From Pisolithus tinctorius (lineage: Eukaryota > Basidiomycota > Agaricomycetes > Boletales > Pisolithaceae), in NCBI GenBank assembly GCA_024663395.1, contig JANFAH010000020.1, positions 62,001 to 126,000 of the forward strand: a stretch of DNA of 64,000 nucleotides, given 5' to 3'. Below, piece after piece: positions 10,450 through 23,461 of this stretch. The position numbers and the translations under genes are program-made. The notes beneath the pieces were generated by a model. That model was not told where the DNA came from. It saw only the letters and a list, made by a program, of their open reading frames with translations, and made no database searches. The stretch's first letter is position 1. Each line of letters opens with the position of its first letter.

Positions 10450-12867
10450 TTAATCTTATGTGGTGACTTGTTTCCTCCCTTGCAAAAATGCTGCTGAGGG
10501 TGAGTGTAGGTAGGTCTACCAACAGACCCATGTAGAACCACTTAAATGTCAGCTGCTGGGTAGGCCAAAACTCAATTAAACAACAGAAGAACTAACTCTG
10601 AGCAGTACCCAAAACATGTGTAACCCCAGGGGGATTCCATTACCTTTAGATCTGGGATTTTCATCCACCAGCCCATGGTGGTTGGTGAAAGAAGAAGTGG
10701 AATGCTTACCTCCCAATATATGGTTTTGGAAGGTGCAAGGGCAAGAATATTGTGAGAGCAACAATAAGAAAAATGCAAAAAGCAGTCACCCTCAGTCCAT
10801 GGGAGCATCTGAGAGTTCATTTACTGAAAGACTAGATGAGTGCTTGAGGCAAGTATTGCTCACCCCAAAAGGGGCTGCCCAAAGAGGAAGGTGTAAAACT
10901 GGAGAAGAAAAGTGAACTTGATACTCAGTTCATCCTCAGTATCTCATATACCTGTTTTCATAATCCTTCATATGTTTTGATTTCATCCATGTATCTACAC
11001 TATCATCCTCTCCTTCCTCATTCAAGCCTTAATAGGCAGGGGCTTTCACTTTCACTTTCACTTTCACTCCCCTCTCTTCTCAACCATCCCACATGTTCTT
11101 CATCTCCTACAGCAGTTTTCAAAATGTTTGGGAAAATCAGAAAATCAGAATTGCACAGCAGGGATTGCTGAAAAGGACCCCAGAGGTAGCTCTAGTACAT
11201 TTCATAATGAATTCATACAACTATCACACTGTGGGAAAAACTCTGTTTGCTGATTTGAAGTCTGGTCTAGTCCAGACCTCTAAATCTGGGCACAAAAATG
11301 GTATTGTTAGCATCTACTCAAGCTAAGATACTGATACTAGTCTCATACATTAGTGTAGCAGTTTCAGTGCTATTCCTGGATGCTGTCAGGCCCAGGTCTC
11401 CAAACTCTTCATGAGCATTGATCATACCAGACCGACTGTCCAGTCACATGGCATTACCTTTTTGGGGGTGGTCATTTTCTTTGGGGTATTGCATTCCTCT
11501 TGCCTTTGAATGTTGGTCAGATGACTTTGAGCTGCACAATTGGGCGTGTGTGTCATGGAGAGTGGGCTCTCAGTTATGAGTGTATCTGGCAGGGGTATGC
11601 TTTTGAGTGTGTTGCATTGCAGCATGAGCTGTTGTCACAGTCTACAGTGATGTCATTGGTCTGTTGTGCTAGTTTGCTTTGGGAGTTTGTGGAACATTTT
11701 CCGTTCTTGTGTATGCAGGATATCAGATCTATTGTGACTTTTCATAGAGTGGTGTTGCATAGCAAGTTGTGGTGGGTCATGTGTCTCAATGCACTTCATA
11801 TTCATGAGTGTACTGCTGTATGTCCAACACTAGTCTATGTCTTCTGTTTGTTTTTATTGATAAATCATCTTCCAGCCAACATAAGGCTCCCCCTTTCTCA
11901 ACTTATTGAGCACTGTTCCCGACTTTCCAGATATTAGACATGACTGCATAGATACATTTTGTGTTATAATTCATGCCCAGTGACTTTGTATCCAAAAAAA
12001 AAAACACATGTTTTCTCCAAATGCGTCCAGGAGCACCCAGAGGGCTTTGGTATGTAGAGCTACATTTTGTGTCTAAGTTCACTCTGTGCTACTGTGTGAT
12101 GCTGTGGCAGCTGTCACACTGGAAAATGTTATGTTCTGATGCAGTGACTTTGTCAAATGGACTAGGCATGAAGGATGGAGGGACACTTCACAGGCTGAAC
12201 TTATCATAACCCCTATGGCTTCCCTGCTAACCCTGACTTCAATAGATTCCTTCTGTTAGGAGTGTACACCTGATGCAAAGGAAATGAGAAGAGAGAGAGA
12301 GTATATTTGAGGGGAGTTGCAAAGTAGCAAAAAACTGAGGTTACAGAGTATTGTACTTCTAGTTATATACCTCCCTGGGAGGGTGCAAAATAACTCTGTA
12401 AGTAGCTAGTCACTGCAGACAGTAAGCAATGAAATAGAAATGAGTCACTATGGCTCAATAGTGAAGGGGACAAGGCCCAAACTGGCTGCACAATCAGACA
12501 TGCACAGTGAGGGGGCAGAGCAGGTGATGGAGATGAAACATATCAAATATACTGTACAGGGGGCAACATGGGAATGAGACAAAGGAAACACACAAGAAGG
12601 CAATCAGAACACAGTGATGACACTGCAGAACTCTTCTAGACCAGCAGCCTCCCCTTCCATGGATGGTGAATGACCCAGACCACCACCCAAACAGTGATGA
12701 TGGTGATGGCAACCATCTGAAACCCAAGACATGCAAAGATGTATGTGTCATTTGACCAGAAATGGTAGGGAGGCAGCTTGAGGCATAACAGAAAAAAATG
12801 CTGTTCTGCTGAGAGTCATTTACTAGTTGAGAGGACTACTAATTCATTACAGGATGCATGTACTAGG
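10450..12867. other. CpG-depleted repetitive DNA, family not recognised
   Basis: Nearly free of CpG and rich in TG/CA, like the identified transposons to the right. Open frames such as + 10616-10915 and + 11500-11937 show no recognisable domain. A short microsatellite of TTTCAC units sits at 11045-11070. The stretch at about 11100-11195 matches, in inverted orientation, the sequence at 12840-12872 continuing at 35531-35625, that is, the two flanks of the copia insertion. This shows the copia element landed in an older repeat of which a second inverted copy lies here. Confidence 0.5.
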
Positions 12868-12872
12868 GCTAC

Positions 12873-13990
12873 TAACAAAGGTATGAGTTTCTACACTATG
12901 TCAGTACCAGGTAAATGAATGGAAGTATAGGTATGCTCACCTCAGTGCACAAAGTAGTGACTGAGGTGGGAAATAATGGTATGGAAAATTTATAGTACTG
13001 TAATTACTAAGTGGGGTGACATCAGAATCTAATTCTGAGGGTTGGGGAGAAATTCTGAGCCCTCTGGGCAAAACTCTGAGAGGCTACTGTAATTCTGGAA
13101 CACTGTGGGGAGCAGGTATCTGCTACCTGGTATGGGGTTGTGGGCTCCAGCCTAGGGATAGGTGATCTGAGGGGGTGAGTTCAACACAAGGGGAGTTGAT
13201 CTAGCTGTAGGAGGATGGTAGGGAGTGAATGTGACTGAGTCACACAAGTCAATCAACCTGTAAATGAAAAGTGCAATTGATTAAGGGGGAGACTAGCCTT
13301 GAGCTGGCCTAGAAAGTGTTGCAAATATGCCTGCTACTCAGCACTGGGCAGGGGAAAGGGAAGGGGTCAAGTCAATGTCATTACTTCTGCTCTCTCTCTC
13401 TGTCTCTAACTTGAGGGCTTCAAAATTGCTATTTTTCCTGTCAATGATTACAGGTATATGAGGTGCTACATGTAGAGTATGTAACTACAAAGTAAGTGAC
13501 ATCAAAAGTCAAAAGAGTGACAGGAAATGATGGAAATTAGCTGAGATCAATGTGATGATGGCCATGAGGCCAGTACAGTGTCAGCAATCAAAAGAGTGGC
13601 TAATGTAAAGGAAGTGAAGGTGGTCTGAAGGGAAGTGAACAAGAAGACAATGAAAGCAACAAGAAAGCACTTACATAACTGACAGCATGAACCTGAAGAG
13701 CAGAAGCAAGCAAGCACAGGTGGCCAGAAACCTGTTGCAACTGTTGGACCTTCATTGCAATAGCCAAGGGGAGTGTCTAGAGGTCATGCAATGGCAGGGG
13801 AAGTGAGTCAACTGAAAAGGATGGAGTATTGGGTGACCTGGAGTGCAGAGGGTGTCAAAGATGCTCAAGAGGGGTTGCATTTGTGTTGCATTTGTTGCAA
13901 AGCCTATAGCTACTTAGTAGACCTCCTATTGACACTATACACACACTCCTAGTGTAGGGAGATTGCTCTCTCCACAATGCATTCTTGACA
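12873..13990 (-). repeat. Copia 3' LTR, interrupted by an 873-bp insertion
   Basis: 12873-13103 plus 13977-13990 match the 5' LTR end at 35290-35530. The right boundary is set by the polypurine tract and TGTCAAG. The left end is set by the GCTAC duplication. Confidence 0.82.
13104..13976. mobile_element. Solo-LTR-like insertion inside the copia 3' LTR
   Basis: The sequence runs TGTGGGGAG to CTCTCCACA and is absent from the 5' LTR, where GGAACAC joins ATTCTTGACA directly. The flanks read ACAC and ATGC, which fit one 4-bp duplication ACGC decayed on opposite strands. No open frame is recognised. Family unknown. Confidence 0.6.
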
Positions 13991-14085
13991 CTCCCCCTCA
14001 ATTGGAACAAAGTCCAAGTGCAGATGTGAAATGTTTTGCCTTGATGCTTGATAAAGGTTTGGTAAGGGTATTGGTGACTATGTCA

Positions 14086-17000
14086 TCAGTAGGACAATAA
14101 ATTAAATGAAAGGAGTGATTTTCCACAGCAAAATGAATGAAATGGTATCATATGTTGATGTGCTTGGTGTGAGCATGGTAACTGCCATCTTTGGTGAGTG
14201 TGATGGCAGATTGGCTGTTGGAATACAGTGGGATAGGATATTTGAGTGGGCAGAAAACTTCCCTGATGAGTTGTTGAAGCCATAAGCCCTCTTTGGCTGC
14301 ATGAGTTGCTGTGACATACTCTGCTTCAGCAGTTGAGAGTGTTTTGAGTTCTTGTTTCTGTGAAGTCCAACTGATAGCTCCTCCATCCAGTAGATATGTG
14401 TATCTGCTGATAGCCTGTCAGTGCTCCTGCAAAGCTCCATCTGCATTAGTATAGCCCTTGAGGCCTTGTTCTGTATTTCTGAATGTCAAAGTGAGCACTT
14501 TTATGCCTGTGATATACCTGTAGATTCATTTTATGGCTTCCCAGTGAGTCATGTTGGGTGTGTTATTGAACTGCATGACTGTGGAGACAGCAAATGCAAT
14601 GTCTGGGTGTGTTCCAACAGCAAGGTGCATGAGGGAGCCTACAGCAGAATGGTAGGGTACATTTTTCATGCATGCAGCTTCTTTGGCTGACTGCAGAATT
14701 TCTCCACAAGAGAGTTTGATTCTGGGGTCCATCAAAATTGTGGCAGGTTTGCAGTCAGTGAGGTTATATTTCATCAGAATGGCCTCAATGTAGGACTGCT
14801 GGGACAATGATATGGTATGGGCTTCTCTATTCTGTGCCACCTTCATTCCAAGTAGCCAACTGATGGGCCCTAGGTCAGAGATTTTAACACAAGTGCTAAT
14901 CTCCTGTTTGAATGAGTGAATTAATGATGGGGAACTGCCTGTTACAGTGCAGTCATCAATGTGGCTGGCAAGAATGAGAATTTCCAATCTAATGTGACCA
15001 TAGAATACTCCCCAGTCTGTGTGTGCTCTAGTAAGTCCAAGATCTGCAAGGGTAGCACATAGCTTCTGGTACCACTGAAGTGTGCCTTGTTTTGAGCCAT
15101 ATAATGTGACATTTAGCTTCCCAACTGGGCAGGAAAAATTCCACCCTACAGCATAGCCCTCAGGGAGCTCCATGTATATGTCTTTGCCATCTCTGAGTTT
15201 TCCATTTAGGAATGCTGAGTGAAAATCAAAGACATCAATGTCCCAGTCATTGCATGCAGCAATTGTGAGTATGGTGCAAAGTGGTGTGAGTCTTGTGATG
15301 GGAGCATAGGTTTCATTGTAGTCAGTGCCCTGTATCTGAGAGTAGCCCTTAGCAACCAGGCAGGCCTTGTACTTCTTGATATCTCCTGCAGTGTTATGCT
15401 TGATCTTAAAGACCCATTTGCATCCTATGACATTTGCACCTTATGGGCACTCAATGACATCCCAAGTGTGTGCTTCCTCTAGGCTCTGTAATTCCACATT
15501 TATGGCATTTTGCTGCTTCAGTCAGTCAGCTTGGGATTTTGCCTCATGTACTGTTGATGGATCCAGCCCTTCAGCTTCAGCCATCCCTGCCACCATAGCA
15601 TACATGATGTTAGTGTCATCTTCATCAGCAGCTAGTTCATCATTGAATATGTAGGTAGCATTCTCTCAGGATTTTGGGCTGTTCAGGTTGCTATCACTCT
15701 CTTGGAGTTCTTTTACAAAGTTGAGAGGGATGTGTCCATCACAAGTGCTTTCTCCTGCATGTAAGCACCTCATATAGTCTAATTCAAAGTGCTGGCAAGT
15801 GGAATGATGAGGTTGAGGTGGAGGTGTTTTGAAATTATCTCTGAGTGGGTCCAAAATGGGTCTTGGAATTTCTGAAGTTGCTTTGGTGGGTTGCTTGACT
15901 GTCTGTGTGGCCTCAGAATTTCCCTGCTCCCCCTTGAGTGGCACACCATGTGGTATGGACACATCTCAGTGCTCAAAAATGACACTTTGTTCAATTCCAA
16001 TTGCTCATGTGTCAGGCCAGTAGATGTGGTGGCCATTGCTCTCAGGGTCAAAACCTACCCAGTGTCCATCTTGGGCTCGCTTGTCTAGCTTGGAGCCAGA
16101 GGTGTCATGGACCTTGACATGACATCCCCAGACCAGGATTTTTGAGAGGTTGGGTGGTCTTTTGGAGAGCATTTCATAGGGAGTCTTGGTGCCTAGATGG
16201 CAAGTTGACAAGCAGTTTTTGAGCCAAGTTGCATGCATAATGGCCTCCCCCAGAGGTTCTTGGGTAAGCCACTGGCATGAATCATCACTTGTACATGCCC
16301 AACAAGTGTTCTGTTGGGCCATTCTGCAACTCCATTGTGTTCAGGGGTACCATGGATGGTTATGTGTCATTCTGTGCCTTGGGATTTCAGATATTCTGAA
16401 AATTCTGCACTAAGATATTCTTCCCCTCAATCCAAGTGAAGTTGCTTGACTTTGGTGTCAAACTGCATGCTCAGCCATGCTTCATAGGCTTTGTATGATT
16501 TGAAGGTCTCAGCCTTCATCTTTTGCAAGTACAGGGTGGTGTAATGAGTGTGGTCATCTGTGAATGACACATAGTACTAGCTGTGGCCTGGGGTTTGGAC
16601 TGGAGAAGGTCCCCAGAGGTCTGAGTGGTCCTCATCACCAAGGTGTTCATGGAAAGGTGGGTCACACTCCTTCCCAATGGGCTTCTGAGTTGCTTTGGCA
16701 TATTTGCATGAATTGCATGTGCCCATGGTGGAATGCACTTTGTCCAGCTTAATTCTGGTGATTGTGACATCCTTGAGCATGTGCCAGATGGCTTTGGGAG
16801 TGATGTGGCTGAGCCTGATGTGTATCTCCTCCATAGTTAGGGATTCTGTGGCCTTAGCTAGGCCTGCAAAGGCATGACAAGCTCATTTGAGGCAGTAGAG
16901 CCCTTTTTGCATTGGAATTTTGGCTACTTTCTTTTTCTGAGCCTCAAAAATTTGACAACACTTGTCTTGGAATAATGCAGCATACCCAGTGATGTCAAGT

Positions 17001-17624
17001 TTGCTAATGGAAATGAGTGTAATTCCCATCTTGAGAGCATAGAGCATGTCCTTGAGTTGAATGTGGGTATGTGCAGTGCTGTTTGGAAGTGAGATTGCAA
17101 GATCACCTTTCCTGATGTAATGGAAGGTGTGATTATCAGCAGTGGTGATAGGTTTGGGGATGATTGGCTTGTAGTCAAGAAATTTGCTGCAGTAGGAGGA
17201 CATATGATGTGAAGTGCCTGAGGCAAACAGAATGGTCTCCTCTGTGGAATTTAGGCTTTTGCCTGCAAGAAGGACATGATCAAAGGTGTTCATGTATGCA
17301 TCTTCTTCATCAGTAATGATGTCCTGGGGGTTCAGAATTTCTTCCTCTGCAATTTTGGTGAGCCAATTGTCATCCTGTGGGTGTGCTAGCCAAACTCCAT
17401 CAGGTTTGGAGTCAGTGCTGGTCTGTGCACTTGAGCTGGCTGTTGTGCTGGTTGCAGTGGCCACTTTTCCAGAGCCTTTCTCCTTCTTTTTCCCTTTGCC
17501 CTTGTTCTGGAATCACTTGGGTGCTTGCCCAACTTTTCCACCACCCTCTTCCCAGCATTTGGCTCTTGCATGACCTTTCTTTCTGCAATTTTTGCAATTA
17601 GACTTCTTTCCATCCTTCACTGAG
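14086..17624 (-). pseudogene. Copia gag C-terminus and pol: zinc knuckle, protease, integrase, RT, RNase H
   Basis: Read on the minus strand from 17624. A CCHC knuckle (CKNCRKKGHARAKC) is followed by a protease relic with FASGTSHHM where active copia proteins have DSGASHHM. The integrase has a zinc-binding part (HIRLSH ... CNSCKYAK), SDLWGP with the first Asp, HLD-stop-GEEY with the second, and EHNGVAEW with the Glu. RT lies at 15173-14526 with HIDD at the YVDD site and IKISDLGP-like sequence. The RNase H end stops near 14086. Several TGA/TAG codons interrupt the frame, for example TGA where CGA would restore LDRGEEY. Not functional. Confidence 0.9.
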
Positions 17625-17627
17625 TAA

Positions 17628-17722
17628 GGGCCCAAACAGTAGTGGAATTTCTGCTTCCTTATGCAAAACATATATAAACCAACTCTGTGTGGAGTTCAGT
17701 GGACTCCCAAGTTGATAATTGC
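17628..17722 (+). repeat. Harbinger left terminal inverted repeat
   Basis: About 95 bp that pair with 34069-34163. Mismatches are mostly TG opposite CA pairs, as expected if both derive from CG. Confidence 0.88.
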
Positions 17723-17774
17723 AGACTATCTGCAACTGAGGTGTTTACTGATCAGGTGACGAATCACAACTACC

Positions 17775-18508
17775 TGTCAAGTTTGGGCCTACTCTGACCA
17801 ACTCTGATGCTAGACAAAGTCTGGGGAGAGGTTCAGAAGCAAGTCCAACACAGAAGAACAGAACTCCAACTGGTGGAGTGTTGGCAGGGATGAAGTCTGC
17901 TGAGACAGAGGCAGAGCAGAGTGAGGGCATTGGGTTTAGCTTGTGCATTACCCTGTTGCATGATCTCAGCCCTTGTATTTCAGAGGTAGAGACCAGATGG
18001 ATTGTTGGAGTTAACTCCAACAGGCAGAAGATGGAGAGAGAAGGAGTAGGAACTAAGTTGATATTCATACTGGAGAACAGCAGAGTATGATACATGCTTT
18101 TATACTACTATGGAGGTACAGTAATCAGAATCAGAACTGACATATGGAGACTCATAAAATTTCAAGTAAAACTTTCTAGACAATGAATGAAGGGAAGATG
18201 GAGAACATACAACAGGTAACATAGAACAACCCAAAAAGGAAACAGTCCAGGCACTGGACCATGCAGTGCATGCACTGCAGAGTACCTGATTGCATGCTGT
18301 CAAGGAGAAGTCTGAGGGGAGGTCACATGACCCCTCAGGGAATGGTCCACATGGTCTGGTGGTAAACCAGTACAAGTCCAACAACAGTCAGAGTGGAGAA
18401 GGTTCATAAATGACAGAGGGTAGGCAGAGTTGGTGTGGAGTGAGAGAATGACTGGTGGAGGAGGGTGCAGAGTTAGTGGGGACTTAGGATAAATGCATGG
18501 TTGTGACA
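17775..18508 (-). mobile_element. Solo LTR, family X, copy 1 (734 bp)
   Basis: Runs TGTCAC to TTGACA on the minus strand, flanked by CTACC on both sides (17770-17774 and 18509-18513). It lies between the Harbinger left TIR and the Myb-like gene. It shares its full length with copy 2, which is in the opposite orientation. No internal retroelement sequence remains, so it is a recombined solo LTR. Confidence 0.88.
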
Positions 18509-18616
18509 CTACCCACATATGCATAGTATGATATGCCACCTTGACAAACCAACCTTTATTGCAGGCTAGACCATTCCATGTCCCTGACCCACCACTCACA
18601 TCAACTTTGCAGCAAG

Positions 18617-20173
18617 ATGGAAGGTAGGAGTTCTGGGTCAAAAGGAAAGGCCCCATCAATCAGTTCAAGCTCTGAGCCTCAGCTGAAGTTGCAAGCTGTA
18701 TGGCCCCATGCAGATGTTGAGATGCTTCTTGATTTTGTGGAGGAATTCCAACCCAAGGCAGGTGATCATATGGTCTTTCAACTAGGGCACTTCAATGATT
18801 TGGTATCTCAGTTACCTGTCCAAGCCAATGGCTACTGTAAAACTGCAAAAAACTGTCATGACAAGTGGGAAAGTGTGTGTTTATTGATCTATCCTTGCAT
18901 TTGGTGTCACTCATCTCATACAAAGCTGAAATGGGATTACTATGCAGCTTTGGCTGTTGCAGGGGGATCAGGACTCACATATTCAGCAGCAAAAGGTGCT
19001 GATGTTGTAACTGAGGTGGGGCAGCTTGTGATGGATGATGTTGTTATGGTATGTCTGGGATTTTTTCCTGGCATGGTGCACAAATCCTTGACCTTCCCCT
19101 AGAATCAGCCAGATACTGCCCAGTACAGAAACATGGGCTTCAAATGCTTTGATTGTATGTGAGACCTCACCCTTCCTGACAAGGTGAGGGGCACCAATGC
19201 CCACCATGCTGCTGGTGCTTGACCCCCCACCCAAAGGTCCTGGGCTTCTACATCCATGTCACCCAATTTTCCCAGCTCCATTGTGCAGCCTGTCATATCA
19301 CCTCAGCCCACATCTATGCAGCCTCCCACACCACCATCATTCCCACAGCCTGCCATGCAGTGTCAGCTACTGTTCACATAACCTCACATGCAGTATCAGC
19401 CACTGCCTGTGCAACCCACCACACAGTTTACCTTTATGCAAGATCAATCCAGGTTTCCAAATCAACATCAAATCATGCAGACTCCTCGGAGTGTGCAGCC
19501 TGCCATAAATGTTCAAGGTACACTTGTACCACAGGGTGTTTCACAGGCCCTGTCCAGTGTGCCACCTGTATCCCTACCTGGCCCCATGGTTTCCCCTTCA
19601 TCCATTCCTACATCACCACCATCTTCTGCAATGACATCAGTAAGCACTTCCATCAATCTGTCATCTAGTTTGTCATCTTGTGGCAAGAAGTGCAAAAGTG
19701 ATGCCACTGCCAAGCTCAACACCACATCCACAGTGGCTTCCATGGGAAGCTCTAGCAGTTCTTGGAAGCAGTGCTCACAGACAGCTGGCCTTGAAGATGT
19801 GGTGTGGGATCTAATGTCCAGTGTGCAAGACAGTACCTCCAAGACACTCACTGTTCTCAACAATCCCAAGGGCTGAAGTCTTGACAAAGCATGTGCATTG
19901 ATGTTTGAGCTTGAGAAGAACCTTTTGGAGCAGAACCTGGTCCACTTGCAAATGTTGTTTGAAGAGAAATCCTCCTATGGTACAGGTTACAAGAACACTG
20001 CCACTCAGTTGGCAACATACCAAATGTTGTGGGTTAAGATGAGGCTCAAAGCTGCTGGCTATGAGGTTCCAGAATATGCAAATTTGGGGGGGGAAATAAG
20101 TAGTTCATCTGTACTTGTGCATTTATATTGCAATCACCACTGTTCCAAATTGCCATGCAAGTATGTAAATTGA
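18617..20173 (+). pseudogene. Harbinger Myb/SANT-like DNA-binding protein, decayed
   Basis: The N-terminal part (18617-19100) has the SANT-like pattern of the second protein of PIF/Harbinger elements: ADVEMLLDFVEEF, then TAKNCHDKWESV, LKWDYYAALAVAGGSGLTYS. A Pro/Gln/Ser-rich middle follows (about 19200-19870). A C-terminal part (19890-20090) reads FELEKNLLEQNLVHLQML and AAGYEVPEYANL, with helical character. In related elements this protein binds the TIRs and helps import the transposase; that role is from family knowledge. Stops at about 19100, 19160, 19218 and 19874 break the frame, mostly TGA/TAG in CpG-decay context. Confidence 0.8.
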
Positions 20174-20256
20174 GGGTGGACAAGACAAGTGTGTGATAAT
20201 TGGGTGACATAGTGGATACATGGATAAAATGTGAAACTAGCTACAGAACTACTGAA

Positions 20257-21259
20257 TCAACCCCTTCTTGCAAGCTCAGCATGATAATCTTCCCACATTT
20301 GTGCTACAATTGTGTCACATATGGCATTCATCTGACTGCACAACTCTGCATTCAATGGAGTATCTTGCAAGCTTCTGACATCTGTTTCTTCAGATGTTAA
20401 AAGTGGCCCATTGTCTTCATTGAATTCATCAGGATCTGGCATGTCAACATTGTCAACATTGTGGAGGCAGATGATATTGTGAACACAGCATGCTGCTGCA
20501 GGCAAGTGGGACTGGATTGCCATGTCATGTTTGGGTGGGAGAATGAGGGTTTGAAAATGTCACTTTATAACTCCAAAGTTATGCTTGATGTCATTCCAAA
20601 GCATGGGATGGTGAAGGTTGAAAGGCTCTTTGCCATGCCTTGGCCTGTAGGAATGAATGAGAATCAAACACACATAAAAATGTAATGGTACTCACCATAG
20701 GTTGGCTCACCTCCACTCAGCCAAATGGTAGCATTGGCCACAGTATGGTACAAGTAGCTGTGGAGTTGACAGATACCCTGCATCAGCAAGGTAATACCAT
20801 CCATTAGGAATAGAAAAGTCCCACAAGTGGGCATTGTGGTAGACTGTGGCATCAGCAGCCAACCCTTCCCACCCTCTGAGAACATATGTAATGATACCAT
20901 TGAATGAACATGTGACAAGACAATTTTGAGATAAGAAGCCCTTGCAGTTGCACATAAGGTCTCATTCACTTGTGGATGGTGCACATGTGATGTGTGTACC
21001 ATCAAGGGCACCTATGGCATCCTTGAAGTATGGATAAAATTTGGGATTGGTGGTGATACAACTGGGGGCTGGTGAATCAGCTCTGGGAAGGTGAACAAAT
21101 GTGGTATAAATGCAACCCTTGGAGAATGCATGGAGCATTTGTTTAAAATACCTGGGTAAAGTTTAGCAGAATTTCAATTCAAATGACAGTGCACTCACCC
21201 TGATATTGTATCCATCGAGCATTGGAATCACTCACTGATGTGCCAAGTTGATAAGCCTG
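20257..21259 (-). pseudogene. Harbinger DDE transposase, C-terminal part
   Basis: Reading the minus strand from 21259: TGDRLINLAHQ, an intron with GTGAGT donor near 21197, YFKQMLHAFSKG, then NPKFYPYFKDAIGALDGTH with the first catalytic Asp. Next come a stretch with GLAADATVYHNA containing the second Asp, YYLADAGYL, and near 20500 the end domain up to the stop at 20257. The N-terminal part lies at 33628-34013, separated by solo LTR copy 2 and the gypsy element inside it. Frameshifts and stops are present. Confidence 0.85.
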
Positions 21260-21417
21260 TCACCTGTCATGACTGTGTGTTCATCCTGCATCATCACTAA
21301 CTCTGCACCCTTTTCTGCCAGTCATTCACTCACTCCGCACCAACTCTGCCCATCTTCTATCGTCTATGAACCATCTCCACCCTGACTGCTGTCAGACTTG
21401 TGTTGCTCTCCTACCAG

Positions 21418-22063
21418 TGTGAGGAATCTGCATTCCCTGGATGCATGAGCCCCTGTTATTAACCGTTCCATGACTACTGTTATGTCCGCTCCCCTCTCAC
21501 GTTCACCGTTGTTCATGCGCTACCTTCCCATGCCCTTGCTCTCTCTCATGCAATGCTATACCCACAGCTGCTGTGCTCCAGTCGCTTCTTTTCCCTCGGA
21601 CTTTTTCTGTTACCATGGTCTCTGTTCTCTGGTTGTTAGTAGTATACCCTTGGCCTCTGTTCAGCCTGTCTTGTTTGTACGCACCGTCGCACAGCTTTCT
21701 TTTACTGGTATCTTGTCTTACTTAGGTTCCGGGTTTGCCTGGACTATAAAGCCTTGTACTTAGGTACAGAATGATACCTTTTGGCACTCAGGAGGTCACC
21801 ATGAGTTTCTTTTCTGCTTTGTCTACACTGCATGTCTCGCATTCCACCGCGCTTGAACTACGTATACTGCTCGCATTGCCAGTACTATTCTGCAGACCAT
21901 GCCATGCATGTCACTAAACACTACTGCTACAAAGCGCTGGGTCTCACCTCCTAGTCTCGACAGTCCAGAATCCCTTGGGATGAACATTTCGTTCCCTTCA
22001 TTTTTATTGTTGTTATCTAAGCCATTTAGCTTGTATTATACAGCTACTTGGACTTTTCCTACA
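21418..22063 (+). repeat. 5' LTR of gypsy element B
   Basis: Matches 32383-33037 along its length, with many C/T and G/A differences at former CpG sites (for example CTGCATT versus CCACATT). Confidence 0.92.
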
Positions 22064-22065
22064 AC

Positions 22066-22083
22066 TGGAGCCCACCACGAGGG
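22066..22083 (+). promoter_or_regulatory. Primer binding site of gypsy element B
   Basis: TGGAGCCCACCACGAGGG begins two bases after the LTR, starting with the TGG complementary to a tRNA CCA end. The tRNA identity is not determined. Confidence 0.65.
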
Positions 22084-23461
22084 ATTCTGCTGTCGCTTCC
22101 AGAAGGTCGCTCAGGCACACTGCTGAACACACTGAACTAGAAAATTTACACCTGCACTTTCGCAATCTCAACCTGTCAGAAGACTCTGACATTTTCCACC
22201 CTGTTTCACCCATAACGCCGGATCATGTGCAATTACCTGCTGACATTCCATGGGTACTACCCGCAGTCACTCCCCCTGATATTTCGGCAGATCAGATATC
22301 CATCGCATCGGATCACCTAGATCTCACTGCCCCTGATTTTCCCGGTGGTTTTATCCATTCAACTCCCCAAAGGCCTGAAACCCTGCCATCACCTTTAACA
22401 CCCATCACATCATCTGATTCATCATTACAGACGCCCTCTTTGTCCTGTCTCTTTGATGCCTCCAAATCTATACCCAGACTCTCAGTTCCATCCACCACAC
22501 TGCCATGACCACTCACTCAGTCACAGACCACCCATCAGCCAATTAGTAACCCGCCAACACTTCTGCCAGCTCACTCACGCACTATACCAACCACTTCGCA
22601 CCCACAACCAATACCTGTTCCACCCATTACCAATCCGGCACCGCCACCACTAGTTAACCCACCAATGGCTAATCCTCAGTTTCAGATGCCGCTCTGCAGT
22701 ACACAAAACTCACCTAAATTTAGCAGAGATTCTCCCACACAGCTTCCACACTACCTTGAAGACATCCACTTCCTCGGTACTCTCGCTGCTCTTGATGACC
22801 GTGGCAAGATCAGAGCTGCAATCTGCTATGCTGACCTCGAAGAAGCCAAGGTCTGGCAAATGCTTCCAGAAGCCGCTCCTGCAGCCGATGACTGGGATGC
22901 CTTCGTAGTTGCTGTTAAGGGTTTGTACCCTGGCTGTGAGGGTGATGACCACTATTGCCATGCAGATCTGCAGTATCTCATCGAAGAATATTGGTCCAAG
23001 CCTATGTGGAACCAGGATGACCTTGGAGAATACCAGCAGAAATTTGCTAAGATTTCTGCCCTCCTCATTAAAACTAAAAAGCTTGCAGAGATGGAACAGG
23101 ATTCCATGTTCCTGAATGGCTTCCCGAGGGCCATCACAGATTGTATTCATCATCGACTCTCCATAGTCCACACCAATCTCCACCCTGACAACCCATACCC
23201 GCTCGCAGAAGTTGTCAAAGCTGCCAAGTTCCTTCTGACGGGATCCACTCTCCGTAGTGCGGTACCGATGATGGGTACTGCAGCCTCGCCAGCTGCACCT
23301 CCCTCATCAGCTTACATGCCACAGGTGCCACCTGCTGGTACTGTCATTAAACAGGAATACAACTTCCAGATGCAGCCTCTGCTGCAGCAACACAGACCTG
23401 GCTGCAGTTTCTGTGCAGACCCCAACCACTGGACAAGGATGTGTGCGCTCGTTGAAGTTTA
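22074..23461 (+). pseudogene. Gypsy B gag, first part, up to the zinc knuckle
   Basis: The frame is open from about 22074; no ATG is evident at its start (an ACG sits at the likely place). A Pro/Ser/Thr-rich N-terminal stretch has one TGA (22506) where CGA is plausible. The capsid-like part at 22665-23300 contains LEEAKVWQMLPEA and FNGFPRAITDCIHHRL-like sequence. A CCHC knuckle, CSFCADPNHWTRMC, lies at 23402-23443. The frame is cut at 23461 by the foldback element and resumes at 25037; removing the insert plus one TA continues VEVYIHTGKITRG without a frame change. Confidence 0.85.

Noticed and set aside
11045..11070. TTTCAC repeats as a telomere-like or regulatory array
   Set aside because: Only about four units; an ordinary microsatellite in a pyrimidine-rich stretch.
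20257..21011. Separate small minus-strand genes in the Harbinger element
   Set aside because: They are out-of-frame pieces of one transposase interrupted by decay stops and an intron.
10450..21260. Classical Neurospora-type RIP (CpA-directed)
   Set aside because: CpA is abundant and CpG is missing; paired repeats differ at former CpG sites. The pattern fits CpG-directed decay.
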